From: Cytobacillus gottheilii
GTDB lineage: Bacteria > Bacillota > Bacilli > Bacillales > Cytobacillaceae
Assembly: GCF_001636345.1 (NCBI RefSeq)
Contig: NZ_KV440945.1
Coordinates: 2,209,631 to 2,273,630, forward strand
Direction of reading: 5' to 3'
DNA: 64,000 nucleotides
Position 1 is the stretch's first letter, and every line of letters begins with the position of its first letter. The translations under genes were made by a program, and so were the position numbers. The notes beneath the pieces were generated by a model, which saw only the letters and a list, made by a program, of their open reading frames with translations, did no database searches and was not told where the DNA came from. Positions 27,177 to 36,449 of the stretch are shown here, one piece after another.

Positions 27177-29122
27177 ACGGTAGGACCTCCCAGTTTTTCT
27201 TCAGTTTCTTTTATTTCTTCGACAGAGATATAGCGGCCATGATCTTTTTCAAATGACTGATAAGCCATGCAGCCGAAAATTCCGATCGTTGCAATAATTA
27301 ATGGAATCCACATTGCAAATACGAATGAGAAGCCCCATACAAAGAAGATGCTGCTCATGATGAAAGGAATTGGACTGTTGTTTGGCATGTGAATCTTTTC
27401 GAGTTCACCTTTAAACAGCTTGTGGCCTTTCTTTTTAGCATCCCAGAATGCTTCAGTTGAATCAACATTTGGAACAATTGCAAAGTTATATTCCGGTACT
27501 GGACTATGTGTAGCCCATTCAAGTGATCTTGCATCCCATGGATCTGAACCGATGTCTCTTGGAGCGTAACGAATACTATAGTAAATATTATAGACAATCA
27601 ACGCAAAACCGATTGCAAGGCCGGCTGCTCCAACAAAAGAAATCATATTCCACATTGTAAAGCCTGCTTGTTCAGAATATGTGTACATTCTTCTTGCCTG
27701 ACCATCCAGACCAGAGAAGAACATTGGAATGAAAGCAACAAGTGTACTGATGGAAATAATCCAGGCACTTAATTTTCCAAGTCTTTCGTTTAACATAAAG
27801 CCAAACATTTTTGGCCAGTAATAAGTTAAACCTGCAAGCATAGCGAATACTACGCCTGGAATAATAACTAAATGGAAGTGAGCAACTAAGAACATTGTGT
27901 TGTGATACTGATAGTCAGCTGCTGACATTCCAAGCATTACTCCTGTAACTCCGCCGATTGTAAATAGCGGAATGAAAAGCAGGGAATAAAGCATTGGTGT
28001 CGTAATAACAATTTTTCCTTTCCAGAGTGTAAACAGCCAGTTAAAGATCTTTACACCTGTTGGAACGGCAATGGCCATTGTTGTAATTGAGAAAATACTG
28101 TTAACAAACGCGCCTTGACCCATTGTAAAGAAGTGGTGAACCCAAACAAGGAACGAAAGCAATGAAATAATAACCATTGATGCGACCATTGATTTGTAGC
28201 CGTAAAGGTTTCTGCGCGCGAAAGTTGAAATGATCTCACTGTATATACCAAACGCAGGCAATACTAAAATATATACTTCAGGATGTCCCCAAACCCAGAA
28301 CAGGTTGGCCCATAACATGTCCATTCCGCCATTATTCGTTGTAAAGAAATTAGAAGCGAATAGACGGTCAAGTGTACCCATTGCAAGAGCAACTGTTAGT
28401 ACTGGGAATGCAAAAACGATAATAATATTTGTGATAAAAGCTGACCATGTGAACATAGGCATTTTCATTAAAGTCATGCCAGGTGCTCTCATTTTTAAGA
28501 TTGTTGTCATAAAGTTGATCCCTGTTGCCAGAGTACCGATCCCAGCAATTTGCAGGGCAATCATATAATAGTTCGTCCCGACTGACTCACTAAACTCGGT
28601 TCCTGCTAAAGGGAAGTACGAAGTCCAGCCTGCGTCAGGTGAACCGCCGATTACGAATGAGATGTTAAAGAGCATTGCTCCCATGAAAAATAACCAAAAA
28701 CTTAAAGCATTCAAACGTGGGAAAGCGACATCTCTCGCACCAATTTGCAAAGGTACAACAAAGTTCATCAGTGCCATAATAAATGGCATTGCCATGAACA
28801 TAATCATAACAACTCCGTGAGTTGTGAATATTTCATTATAGTGCTGTGCGTCTAATAATTTGTTCTCCGGCATTGACAGCTGAGCTCTCATCATGATCGC
28901 ATCAGCGCCACCGCGGAACAGCATAAGAAGCGCAGAAATTAAATACATTATACCGATTCGTTTATGGTCAACAGTTGTTAACCATTCGCGCCATAAATAA
29001 CCCCATTTTTTAAAGTAAGTTAATCCAGCGATGATGGCAATAACGGTTAACCCAATAGCGACCATGGAAGCGTATATTGCCGGGCTTGGATGCGGTATGG
29101 CGAATCGTTCAAAGAATTCCAT
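27173..29122 (-). CDS. qoxB: Cytochrome aa3 quinol oxidase subunit I
   Basis: A 649-residue heme-copper oxidase subunit I with about 14-15 transmembrane segments; it carries heme a and the heme a3/CuB centre and reduces O2 to water. The low-spin heme His is in [16 protein letters not shown], the CuB motif is [12 protein letters not shown] with HHFFTMG, and the heme a3/heme a pair lies in [13 protein letters not shown]. The length equals B. subtilis QoxB. ATG follows AAAGGAG, and a 64-base gap separates it from qoxA. Confidence 0.96.
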   Translation of the reverse strand: MEFFERFAIPHPSPAIYASMVAIGLTVIAIIAGLTYFKKWGYLWREWLTTVDHKRIGIMYLISALLMLFRGGADAIMMRAQLSMPENKLLDAQHYNEIFTTHGVVMIMFMAMPFIMALMNFVVPLQIGARDVAFPRLNALSFWLFFMGAMLFNISFVIGGSPDAGWTSYFPLAGTEFSESVGTNYYMIALQIAGIGTLATGINFMTTILKMRAPGMTLMKMPMFTWSAFITNIIIVFAFPVLTVALAMGTLDRLFASNFFTTNNGGMDMLWANLFWVWGHPEVYILVLPAFGIYSEIISTFARRNLYGYKSMVASMVIISLLSFLVWVHHFFTMGQGAFVNSIFSITTMAIAVPTGVKIFNWLFTLWKGKIVITTPMLYSLLFIPLFTIGGVTGVMLGMSAADYQYHNTMFLVAHFHLVIIPGVVFAMLAGLTYYWPKMFGFMLNERLGKLSAWIISISTLVAFIPMFFSGLDGQARRMYTYSEQAGFTMWNMISFVGAAGLAIGFALIVYNIYYSIRYAPRDIGSDPWDARSLEWATHSPVPEYNFAIVPNVDSTEAFWDAKKKGHKLFKGELEKIHMPNNSPIPFIMSSIFFVWGFSFVFAMWIPLIIATIGIFGCMAYQSFEKDHGRYISVEEIKETEEKLGGPTV

Positions 29123-29186
29123 ACGATTTTATCTCCTTTCACGTATAACAAACAAGTTTACTAGCTTTAAATATATAATCTGCCTA

Positions 29187-30125
29187 TTAATGATGATGTT
29201 CAGATTCCTCATGATCGTGGTCTTCATGATCATGAACTTCATGATTTTCTTCATCAGAATCGTCTTCATTACTAGAAGAACCGTGATTATGTCCGCCATG
29301 TTCACCTTCAGGAGCTGGACGGAAGTCAAGATGTGTACCGGTAAAGGTTAATTGACCAAGATGACCTGGTTCAAGTAGTTCATCAAACTTTTCTTCAGTA
29401 ATAGGTGAAGCTGTATCTTTCACTTCTTCTACCCAGTCGTCAAATTCGTTTTGCGGCATTGCTGTAACATTAAATGTATTCTCAGCAAAGCCTTTACCAT
29501 TAAAGTTTGCATTTCTTCCCATATATTCACCAGGAACATCTGCAGCAAGGTGCAAAGTGTTAACCATATCGGACATAGCATATTTTTGTCCGCCTAATTG
29601 CGGAATCCAGAAACTGCTGATTGTTCCAAAAGAGTATAATTTGAATTCTAGAGCACGGTCAGTTGGAATGTATAGGTAATTTACCGTTTCAATTCCTTCT
29701 TCTGGGTAGCTGAAATGCCACTTCCATGCTGAAGATGATGCATAAACAACTAAAGGTTCTTTATCTTCATATCCCGCTGGAGTTGCTTCGACTTTATAGT
29801 TGCTTTGCACAGACATAAAAGAGAGAACAGCAACAATCAGGACAGGAATACCAACACAAATTGATTCAACGAGTATGCTGCCTTCAATATGCGGCGGTTC
29901 ATAATCTTCTTTTTGCTTTGAAGCTCTGTATTTAATTAACATGTAGGCCAAAATACCAAACACAGCCAATACGATAAATAACATGATACTAGCTGAGATG
30001 ATAATGTCATTTGCCTGTGTTTCTGCTTGCGGGCCTTTTGGATCCAGAACAATTAATTGTTCACACCCTGTAAGCACTGTGGCAATAGTAATAACTAGAA
30101 AGAGGATTGCCGATTTAAGTTTCAT
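29187..30125 (-). CDS. qoxA: Quinol oxidase subunit II with a His-rich C-terminal tail
   Basis: 312 residues. A lipobox in TVLTGC (Cys about 21) leads to VLDPKGPQAETQANDII, which is diagnostic of QoxA; two transmembrane segments follow. The cupredoxin domain holds WKWHFSYPEEGIETVNYL, WIPQLGGQKYAMSDM and YMGRNANFNGKGFAENTF. There is no CuA CxxxC motif, so this is a quinol oxidase rather than cytochrome c oxidase subunit. The last 40 residues hold 11 histidines among Asp/Glu (HDHEDHDHEESEHHH), absent from the QoxA I know. The tail could bind metal outside the cell. Confidence 0.94.
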   Translation of the reverse strand: MKLKSAILFLVITIATVLTGCEQLIVLDPKGPQAETQANDIIISASIMLFIVLAVFGILAYMLIKYRASKQKEDYEPPHIEGSILVESICVGIPVLIVAVLSFMSVQSNYKVEATPAGYEDKEPLVVYASSSAWKWHFSYPEEGIETVNYLYIPTDRALEFKLYSFGTISSFWIPQLGGQKYAMSDMVNTLHLAADVPGEYMGRNANFNGKGFAENTFNVTAMPQNEFDDWVEEVKDTASPITEEKFDELLEPGHLGQLTFTGTHLDFRPAPEGEHGGHNHGSSSNEDDSDEENHEVHDHEDHDHEESEHHH

Positions 30126-30204
30126 TATTGTGCTCCTTTCATCAATGAATGAAATATAATTTTCATCATTACTAAACTATAAATTGTTCACATTAACAGT
30201 CTCT

Positions 30205-30256
30205 ATATTAGTCTCATATAATGTTAATTACAATCATTTGTGATTTGTGTCACAAA
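30205..30256 (-). promoter_or_regulatory. qoxA promoter with an FNR/CRP-type box
   Basis: TTTGTGA (30237-30243), six bases, TCACAAA (30250-30256): a perfect inverted repeat containing TGTGA-N6-TCACA, the Crp/Fnr half-site pattern. On the minus strand a -35 TTGTAA (30233-30228) and -10 TAATAT (30210-30205) with a 17-base spacer lie directly downstream. A second palindrome TTTTTGT-C-ACAAAAA is at 30279-30293 and a related GTCACAAAATATTC at 30553. Confidence 0.65.
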
Positions 30257-30601
30257 ATGTTCATGATTAGGAGACGTGTTTTTGTCACAAAAAGTTCATA
30301 AATAGACTAGTAAATGATTGGTAACTCCTGTTTTTTATTAGTATTTTCGATAAACCTAGAGTAATATAAGCTCTTTTAACCCATATTGTAAGAGCAACTA
30401 AAGTTTTTTTACTATAATTCATTTCTTATAAAAATTCATTTTAATGCAGTTTAAATATGTACATATCTGGGTAAAATATTTTCAACTATCTATACCCCCA
30501 GAAAAAAGTCTTTAACCCCGTATTGTATTGTAAATGTAAAGTTCAATTTATTGTCACAAAATATTCTTTAATGGAGCATTCAAGTTACAAGGAGTCTGAT
30601 T

Positions 30602-30730
30602 ATGAAAATCTTTAATGCGGACATAGACCAAATATTAGATGATACATCCGATATGGCTGATGAAGATCTTTCTCATCTAATCAGACATATAGAAATAGAT
30701 CTTTTGCTTGAAAGTACACAAGATTGGTAA
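30602..30730 (+). CDS. 42-residue acidic protein of unknown function
   Basis: The frame begins MKIFNADIDQILDDTSDMAD and ends LLESTQDW. It has AAGGAG 7-8 bases before the ATG and a perfect terminator 30 bases after the stop, so it looks like a true monocistronic small gene. It is strongly acidic with amphipathic helix potential. No family is recognised. Confidence 0.65.
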   Translation: MKIFNADIDQILDDTSDMADEDLSHLIRHIEIDLLLESTQDW

Positions 30731-30759
30731 TAAAAATTTAGGATTAAGGATTCTTATTG

Positions 30760-30793
30760 AAAGGAGCTTCGGTAATCACGAAGCTCCTTTTTT
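30760..30793 (+). terminator. Terminator after the 42-residue ORF
   Basis: AAAGGAGCTTCG (30760-30771) pairs with CGAAGCTCCTTT (30779-30790), followed by TTT. Confidence 0.87.
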
Positions 30794-30935
30794 ATAGTGG
30801 TGGCAGTAACAGAAAAGAAAGGGGAGTACACGGAATTCAATTATATAAGGCTAAATTAAGCCGCTAAGAATTCTGTTGCTTCATTGTAACCATTTTCCAA
30901 TTGTTCTCGTCAAAAGGAATAAAGGGGGAAATGCG

Positions 30936-33101
30936 ATGAAAAAAATATGGCTTGTTATGTGCATTTTGCTGCTTGTTCCTGCGGCAATTGCTGCTGTTAT
31001 TCTGAGCACGCAGCTAAAGGTTGTCAGCCAGATTGAAAATGAAAATGTGGAGGTACTCAGCAATAAAACATGGAAGATTTATTTTTCACGAAAGTTAGAT
31101 CAAAAAACAGTTAATTCACAAACTGTTTCTGTCATTAACGATCAAGGTGAGAAACAAGATATTGACATAAACTTAAGTGATGATCAAAAGAGCATCATTG
31201 TTAAACCTCCCGAATCAGGCTATAAAGCAAGAACAGGTTCATACAAGCTATTACTGACAGAGGACATTCAATCAGTGAACGGAAGAAGATTAGCTTCTCA
31301 AAAAGAACAGCTTTTTAGTGTTGAGCTTACATTGCCAAAAGCTGAATCCGTTGCTCAAATAAATGACCATTTTTTAACACTGTTAGGAGATAAAGGGCGT
31401 TCAAAAGGGTTTGGACTTTATAGCGATGCAAGTTCTGCAGAGGACAGCAGTATGGAAAGCAGCGGGGAAGGCGGACAGTATTCAGAAACAAATATCCAAG
31501 TTGAAGGTGTTGATGAAGCAGACTCGGTAAAAACAGATGGTCAATACATTTACCGGGCAACAGATGGCGAAGTGCAAATTGTATCTGCTCATCCAGTTAA
31601 TGAAATGGAAGTCATGTCTGTACTGAAATTCACTCATGATTTTAGTCCGCATTCTCTGTTTCTGCATGAAAACCAGCTTGTTGTTTTAGGACACAGTTAT
31701 ACAGAAAATAAAAAGGGTACTGAAAACAAAGTTCAAGACATTTCTTTTCCCGCATATTATCAAAGTGTAAAAGCAATTGTTTATGATATCGAAAATAAAA
31801 AACAACCAAAAGTAATAAGAGAAGTTGAAGTGGAGGGTTCCTTAACAGCAGCAAGGATGAAGGAAGGAAAAGTATTTATGGTAACAAGTCAATATCCAGA
31901 TATTTGGATGTTAGAGGAGAAGCCAGATATGGACCTTCGACCAATTTTTAAGGATACTGCAAAAGCGGAATCCTTTGAGCGTGTGGATTTGAAAAATATC
32001 AATTATATACCAGAATCAAAAGATCAAAACTTCACCAATATTGCTGTCTTTGATTTGAACCAAAATACCAAAGAAGCAGTAATATCCTCCTTTATTGGCA
32101 GCGGTGACAATATGTATATGTCAAAAGATTATCTTTATATGGCTTCGGCTGATTATTCATTAATGCCACTGCGCGAAGAGAGCTTTGAAGATTTTAGTCC
32201 GGATACAACGATTTATAAATTTAAGTTTGAAGGTCTAAAAGCCGTTATGATGGCGAGCGCCGAAATAAACGGCACCATTTTGAATCAATTTTCAATGGAT
32301 GAGCATGATGGTTATTTCAGAATAGCAACAACAAAAGGGAATACATTCAACGATTCCACCCCTTCAGCTAATAATCTCTACATTTTAGACGAAAACTTAA
32401 ATGAGACAGGTAATCTTGAGGACCTAGCGAGAGGAGAAAGAATATATTCTGCTCGATTTATGGGTGATAAAATATATATCGTTACCTTTAAAGAAACAGA
32501 TCCATTGTTTGTTATAGACAGCAGTAACCCAAGGTCTCCTAAAGTTTTAGGCGAGTTGAAGATTCCTGGTTTCAGCAACTATTTACATCCTTATGACGAA
32601 AACCATTTAATTGGATTTGGTTATGATACAAGGGTTGAAGCAGGCAAAAACGGAAGCGATCCGCTCGTCTTTACTGAAGGCATTAAAATCTCACTATTTG
32701 ACGTGAGTGACATGAAGAATCCGAAGGAAAAATTCACAGAGATTATTGGCGGCAGAGGAACCTATTCACCTTTAAATTATGATCACAAAGCATTACTTTT
32801 TGATAAAAATAAAGATATTTTCGCATTTCCCATTACGGTATATGAAAACATGAAAGATAATCAGTATGATAGTAAATTTACATTTCAGGGTGCTTATATT
32901 TATGGTATTGATGTAGAGAAAGGTTTTACAATAAAAGAGATGGTGACACATCAGGATCAAGATGCAATTTACGAAGAATGGGAAGATACAATTGATAGAC
33001 TCGTTTATATTAACAACGTGATCTACGCACTTTCCCCAAATGCCATATCAGCGTATGATATGGATTCCTACAGGAGAATAAATTTTGTAGAAATCAACTA
33101 G
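30936..33101 (+). CDS. Secreted/membrane-anchored beta-propeller protein with N-terminal Ig-like domain
   Basis: 721 residues. An N-terminal hydrophobic segment (about 3-25) is followed by a SbsA-like Ig domain of about 100 residues (WKIYFSRKLDQKTVNSQTVSV). The rest is a beta-propeller domain of the Beta_propel family: NIQVEGVDEADSVKTDGQYI, GSGDNMYMSKDYLYMAS and ISLFDVSDMKNPKEKF are the recurrent blade motifs. ATG 30936 is chosen because AAAGGGGG precedes it; the open frame extends 60 bases upstream without a site. Function is unknown; related proteins are exported and cell-surface associated. It is monocistronic with its own terminator. Confidence 0.85.
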   Translation: MKKIWLVMCILLLVPAAIAAVILSTQLKVVSQIENENVEVLSNKTWKIYFSRKLDQKTVNSQTVSVINDQGEKQDIDINLSDDQKSIIVKPPESGYKARTGSYKLLLTEDIQSVNGRRLASQKEQLFSVELTLPKAESVAQINDHFLTLLGDKGRSKGFGLYSDASSAEDSSMESSGEGGQYSETNIQVEGVDEADSVKTDGQYIYRATDGEVQIVSAHPVNEMEVMSVLKFTHDFSPHSLFLHENQLVVLGHSYTENKKGTENKVQDISFPAYYQSVKAIVYDIENKKQPKVIREVEVEGSLTAARMKEGKVFMVTSQYPDIWMLEEKPDMDLRPIFKDTAKAESFERVDLKNINYIPESKDQNFTNIAVFDLNQNTKEAVISSFIGSGDNMYMSKDYLYMASADYSLMPLREESFEDFSPDTTIYKFKFEGLKAVMMASAEINGTILNQFSMDEHDGYFRIATTKGNTFNDSTPSANNLYILDENLNETGNLEDLARGERIYSARFMGDKIYIVTFKETDPLFVIDSSNPRSPKVLGELKIPGFSNYLHPYDENHLIGFGYDTRVEAGKNGSDPLVFTEGIKISLFDVSDMKNPKEKFTEIIGGRGTYSPLNYDHKALLFDKNKDIFAFPITVYENMKDNQYDSKFTFQGAYIYGIDVEKGFTIKEMVTHQDQDAIYEEWEDTIDRLVYINNVIYALSPNAISAYDMDSYRRINFVEIN

Positions 33102-33111
33102 GAAGGAAGCG

Positions 33112-33140
33112 AGACTGCATCTTGGCATGCAGTCTTTTTT
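33112..33140 (+). terminator. Terminator after beta-propeller gene
   Basis: AGACTGCAT (33112-33120) pairs with ATGCAGTCT (33127-33135), then TTTTT. Confidence 0.87.
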
Positions 33141-33267
33141 AAAATTATTCTAACATAAATAAATTCAAACCAACCTTTGATAACAAACTTGAAGTCACAG
33201 TAGTTCACATCAGAAAATAAATCCAGTAAAATAATTATATAATCCGATAGGAAAAGAGGGATTTATA

Positions 33268-34419
33268 ATGAATTTTTTACAAACAAATGATGCCAAAGAG
33301 CGTTTGCACTATCTTGAGAAAATAGCTGAAAACTTTCGAACAAGGGCACATATACATGACCAGGAAGGAACGTTTCCTTTTGAAAATATGACTGAGTTAA
33401 AGAGGTCCGGCTATACTGCATTGACAGTACCTGCAGAATATGGAGGTAAAGGAATCTCATTAACCGAACTGCTGCATCTGCAGGAGACCATAGCAGAAAG
33501 AGATGGATCTACTGCCCTTTCAATTGGATGGCATATGGGGATTGTTCACAACCTATTCGAGAAAAAAGCATGGGATGAAAGCATTCTTCGATGGTTAGCT
33601 GGTGAAGTTTTGAATGGTGCCCTTATAAATACGTTGGCAACCGAGCGGCAAACAGGCAGTCCGACACGAGGAGGCAAACCGCATACAACTGCAAAGAAGC
33701 ACAATAATAAGTGGATCATAAATGGCAGGAAAAGCTTTGCAACCATGTCACCTGTACTCGATTATATGATCGTAACAGCAACGATTACAGAAACGGAGGA
33801 AGTTGGAAGCTTTATTATCCCTGCAAACAAAGAGGGAATTATAATAGAAGAAACTTGGAATAGCGTAGCGATGAGAGGGACGGGCAGTCATGATGTTATT
33901 TTCCAGGATGTAGCCATTGATCGTAATTTTCTAGTTGAAAAAATGCAGCAGGGTCCCAATCAGGCTAACGGCTGGCTTCTTCATATTCCTGCGTGTTATC
34001 TAGGAATTGCACGGGCAGCTCAATCTTATTCCATCCAATTTGCAAAGGAATATTCTCCTTCTAGTATTAATAGGCCAATTATTGAATTGCCTAATGTTCG
34101 TCAAAAACTTGGTGAGATTGAGCTAGAGATCATGAAGTCCCGCTATTTCATGTATGGAGCTGCAAAAGGGTGGGATGAAAGTGAAGCTGAGGAACGAAAT
34201 ACAATGACACCCATTTTATCAGCTGTTAAACGTGAAGCTACAAATAGTGCATTGAAAATTGTTGATTTGTCTATGAGAATTGTCGGTGCGCATAGTTTGG
34301 CACAAAATAATCCGCTGCAAAGATACTACCGGGATGTTAGGGCAGGTCTGCATAATCCTCCTATGGATGATATGACCATTGAACAGCTTGCTGCGTTTTC
34401 AATTGATCAGAAAAAGTAA
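33268..34419 (+). CDS. Acyl-CoA dehydrogenase family flavoprotein
   Basis: 383 residues with the acyl-CoA dehydrogenase fold: N-terminal helical domain (FENMTELKRSGYTALTVPAE), middle beta domain with the FAD/substrate region (WIINGRKSFATMSPVLDYMI; TWNSVAMRGTGSHDVIFQDV) and C-terminal helices with MRIVGAHSLAQNNPLQRYYR. The usual catalytic Glu is not evident. The sequence is closest in style to divergent members (monooxygenase or dibenzothiophene-type flavoproteins), so the substrate is left open. ATG follows AAAAGAGGGA. Confidence 0.8.
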   Translation: MNFLQTNDAKERLHYLEKIAENFRTRAHIHDQEGTFPFENMTELKRSGYTALTVPAEYGGKGISLTELLHLQETIAERDGSTALSIGWHMGIVHNLFEKKAWDESILRWLAGEVLNGALINTLATERQTGSPTRGGKPHTTAKKHNNKWIINGRKSFATMSPVLDYMIVTATITETEEVGSFIIPANKEGIIIEETWNSVAMRGTGSHDVIFQDVAIDRNFLVEKMQQGPNQANGWLLHIPACYLGIARAAQSYSIQFAKEYSPSSINRPIIELPNVRQKLGEIELEIMKSRYFMYGAAKGWDESEAEERNTMTPILSAVKREATNSALKIVDLSMRIVGAHSLAQNNPLQRYYRDVRAGLHNPPMDDMTIEQLAAFSIDQKK

Positions 34420-34486
34420 AACATTTTAAAATAATGGCAAGGAACATGTTATAATACGGGAAGTATATTTTCGCTAGGAGAACATT

Positions 34487-35065
34487 ATGGTGTTCATTAT
34501 CTATCTGTTTGCATATTTTACTGGAAATCTTTTGACTGGTGTTTTAATCAGCAGTCTGTTTAAAAAAGGGGATATTAGGGGAACAGGATCTGGAAATCCC
34601 GGAGCACGAAATGCAGGACGTTTGTATGGAAAAAAGGCTTTTGTTTATACGTTTTTAGGCGATGCAGTAAAAGCAGCAATTGTTGTAGCAGTATGTTTTT
34701 ATTTTCAGTTATCGCCGAGTGAAACGCTATTTGCACTTTTGCTGACTATTATTGGCCATATTAAGCCAATTCTTTTCCAATTTAAAGGCGGAAAAGGCAT
34801 TTCATCCTTTATAGGAGGAATTCTTGCTATTGAGCCTTTCATGGCGGTTCTAATTATTCTAGGTTTTATTATCTTTTATCCATTTTCTAAAAGTTTTACG
34901 ATAGCTGGACTTGGTTCTTTTATACTTATCCCATTTACAGCTTATTTTGTTTTTCACATTTCTTTAGTAGAAGCTCTCTTGCTTTTCCTTATTATTTTGG
35001 TCGTTATTTTAGCACACGAGAAAGACATAAGAGGTTACTTTATAGAAAAATTCACTTCCATTTAA
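34487..35065 (+). CDS. plsY: Acyl-phosphate:glycerol-3-phosphate acyltransferase (PlsY family)
   Basis: 192 residues, five transmembrane segments. The three PlsY motifs are present: GSGNPGARNAGRLYGKKA (about 36-53), KGGKGISSF (about 103-111) and LAHEKDIRGY near the C-terminus. It transfers an acyl group from acyl-phosphate to glycerol-3-phosphate to start phospholipid synthesis. Motif 1 has GARNAGR in place of the commoner GATNVLR, as in YneS-type or paralogous members, so a second copy elsewhere is possible. ATG with AGGAGA at 34476. Confidence 0.88.
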   Translation: MVFIIYLFAYFTGNLLTGVLISSLFKKGDIRGTGSGNPGARNAGRLYGKKAFVYTFLGDAVKAAIVVAVCFYFQLSPSETLFALLLTIIGHIKPILFQFKGGKGISSFIGGILAIEPFMAVLIILGFIIFYPFSKSFTIAGLGSFILIPFTAYFVFHISLVEALLLFLIILVVILAHEKDIRGYFIEKFTSI

Positions 35066-35093
35066 TACATAGCTTAAGCTAAAGCAGCAAAAG

Positions 35094-35137
35094 ACCCGAA
35101 CGATTAGACAGAAGATGAATACTGCAATCGTTCGGGT
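35094..35137. terminator. Bidirectional terminator between plsY and the M20 gene
   Basis: ACCCGAACGATT (35094-35105) pairs with AATCGTTCGGGT (35126-35137). On the minus strand it is followed by CTTTTG. The stem closely resembles that at 41594-41646. Confidence 0.8.
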
Positions 35138-35166
35138 TTATCTTTGTTTTCATTATTTAGATAGAA

Positions 35167-36378
35167 TTATTTGTTTTCTAAGGCTTTTCTTTCATGAAAT
35201 TCTGCTTTAACTGCAGCAAGAGTTTCTGGCTCCGTTACCAGTTTGAGTGCTGTTAAAGCAAGTGCCTTGGCACCCGTAATCAAAGCCTGATCTCCTTTTG
35301 GAGAAGCAGCTGCTTCTCGGAATGGAACAGTATGAGGTATAAGGTCACTTGAACCAATCTTAATATAAGGATGGATGGTTGGCACCACTTGGCTGATATT
35401 TCCTGCATCTGTTGAGCCAAGCCCTTCGCGTACGCCCATGACAGTTTCTCCTAATTCTTCAGCAGCTTCTCTAAAAATTTCATCATACTTTTCGTTTGCA
35501 AGAAGGTTATCAACTTCATTTTGGAAAGCAATAACGTTTAATTTAGCGCCAGTGGCTAATGCTGCTCCTTCTGCAACTGCTTTTACTTTTTCAGTAACTT
35601 CATTTAATTTTGCTCTTGTTGCTGCACGAATAAAGAATCTTGCTTTAGCATATTCAGGAATAATATTCGGAGCATCTCCGCCATGAGTGATAATTCCATG
35701 TATACGCACATCATCTGTCAGCTGCTGTCTTAAAGCATTAATACCATTGAACAATTGAATAACCGCGTCTAGTGCATTAATGCCTTCGTGCGGGGAAGCA
35801 GCAGCATGAGCAGGTTTGCCGGTATATTCAAAATCAAGCGGATCAACCGCCAGAGAAGGACTGGTTAACCGTGTTTCACTGTTTGGATGAATCATTAAAG
35901 CCGCATCTATTCCATCTGTTAGATTATGTTTTACAAAGCTTCCTTTCGCACTGCCGTTAGGTCCGCCTTCTTCAGCAGGTGTTCCAAATACAACAGCTTC
36001 ACCGCCAGTTTCTTCAATCACTTTGCTTAATGCAATAGCTGCAGCTGTACTAGTCGTGCCAATAATATTGTGCCCGCATGCATGACCAATTCCTGGCAAA
36101 GCATCATATTCAGCTAAAAATGCAATTGATGGTCCGGGTTTGCTGCCTTTTTTGCGTGCGACAAAAGAAGTTTCATGCCCTGCAACGGCCTTTTCCACAG
36201 CGAAACCTTCTTTTTCAAGCAGTTCAGTCAAAAGGGAAGAGGCAAAGAATTCTTCGTTTCCTATTTCGGGGTTCTCATGAATTTTGTGACTTGTTTCTAT
36301 GTATACAGATTTGTTGTCTTCAACATTTTGAATAATTTTCTCTTTTAAAACAGCTGCTGGTTGAGTAGATGTGCTCAT
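35167..36378 (-). CDS. M20D-family amidohydrolase in the metNPQ operon
   Basis: 403 residues. The metal-binding region reads LPGIGHACGHNIIGT (about 93-107), FGTPAEEGG holds the catalytic Glu pair, and GKPAHAAASPHEGINALDA marks the dimerisation domain; GSTDAGNISQVVPTIHPY is close to the C-terminal ligand. The layout matches M20D peptidases such as AbgB and N-acyl amino acid hydrolases. It is the last gene of an S-box controlled operon with the methionine transporter, so a conjugated methionine or related sulfur compound is a likely substrate (inferred). AAGGAGG lies 7-8 bases before the ATG. Confidence 0.88.
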   Translation of the reverse strand: MSTSTQPAAVLKEKIIQNVEDNKSVYIETSHKIHENPEIGNEEFFASSLLTELLEKEGFAVEKAVAGHETSFVARKKGSKPGPSIAFLAEYDALPGIGHACGHNIIGTTSTAAAIALSKVIEETGGEAVVFGTPAEEGGPNGSAKGSFVKHNLTDGIDAALMIHPNSETRLTSPSLAVDPLDFEYTGKPAHAAASPHEGINALDAVIQLFNGINALRQQLTDDVRIHGIITHGGDAPNIIPEYAKARFFIRAATRAKLNEVTEKVKAVAEGAALATGAKLNVIAFQNEVDNLLANEKYDEIFREAAEELGETVMGVREGLGSTDAGNISQVVPTIHPYIKIGSSDLIPHTVPFREAAASPKGDQALITGAKALALTALKLVTEPETLAAVKAEFHERKALENK

Positions 36379-36449
36379 TGTATTTCCTCCTTATATTGGA
36401 GGAGGTTCTTGCTAAGGCAAAAACCTCCATGAACTTTTAGTGTGACGGT

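Noticed and set aside
28230..28568. Plus-strand ORFs opposite qoxB
   Set aside because: They are antisense shadows of a strongly conserved membrane protein gene.
29187..30125. Cytochrome c oxidase subunit II (ctaC)
   Set aside because: No CuA ligand motif (CxxxC) and no cytochrome c domain; the VLDPKGP start and overall pattern are those of quinol oxidase QoxA.
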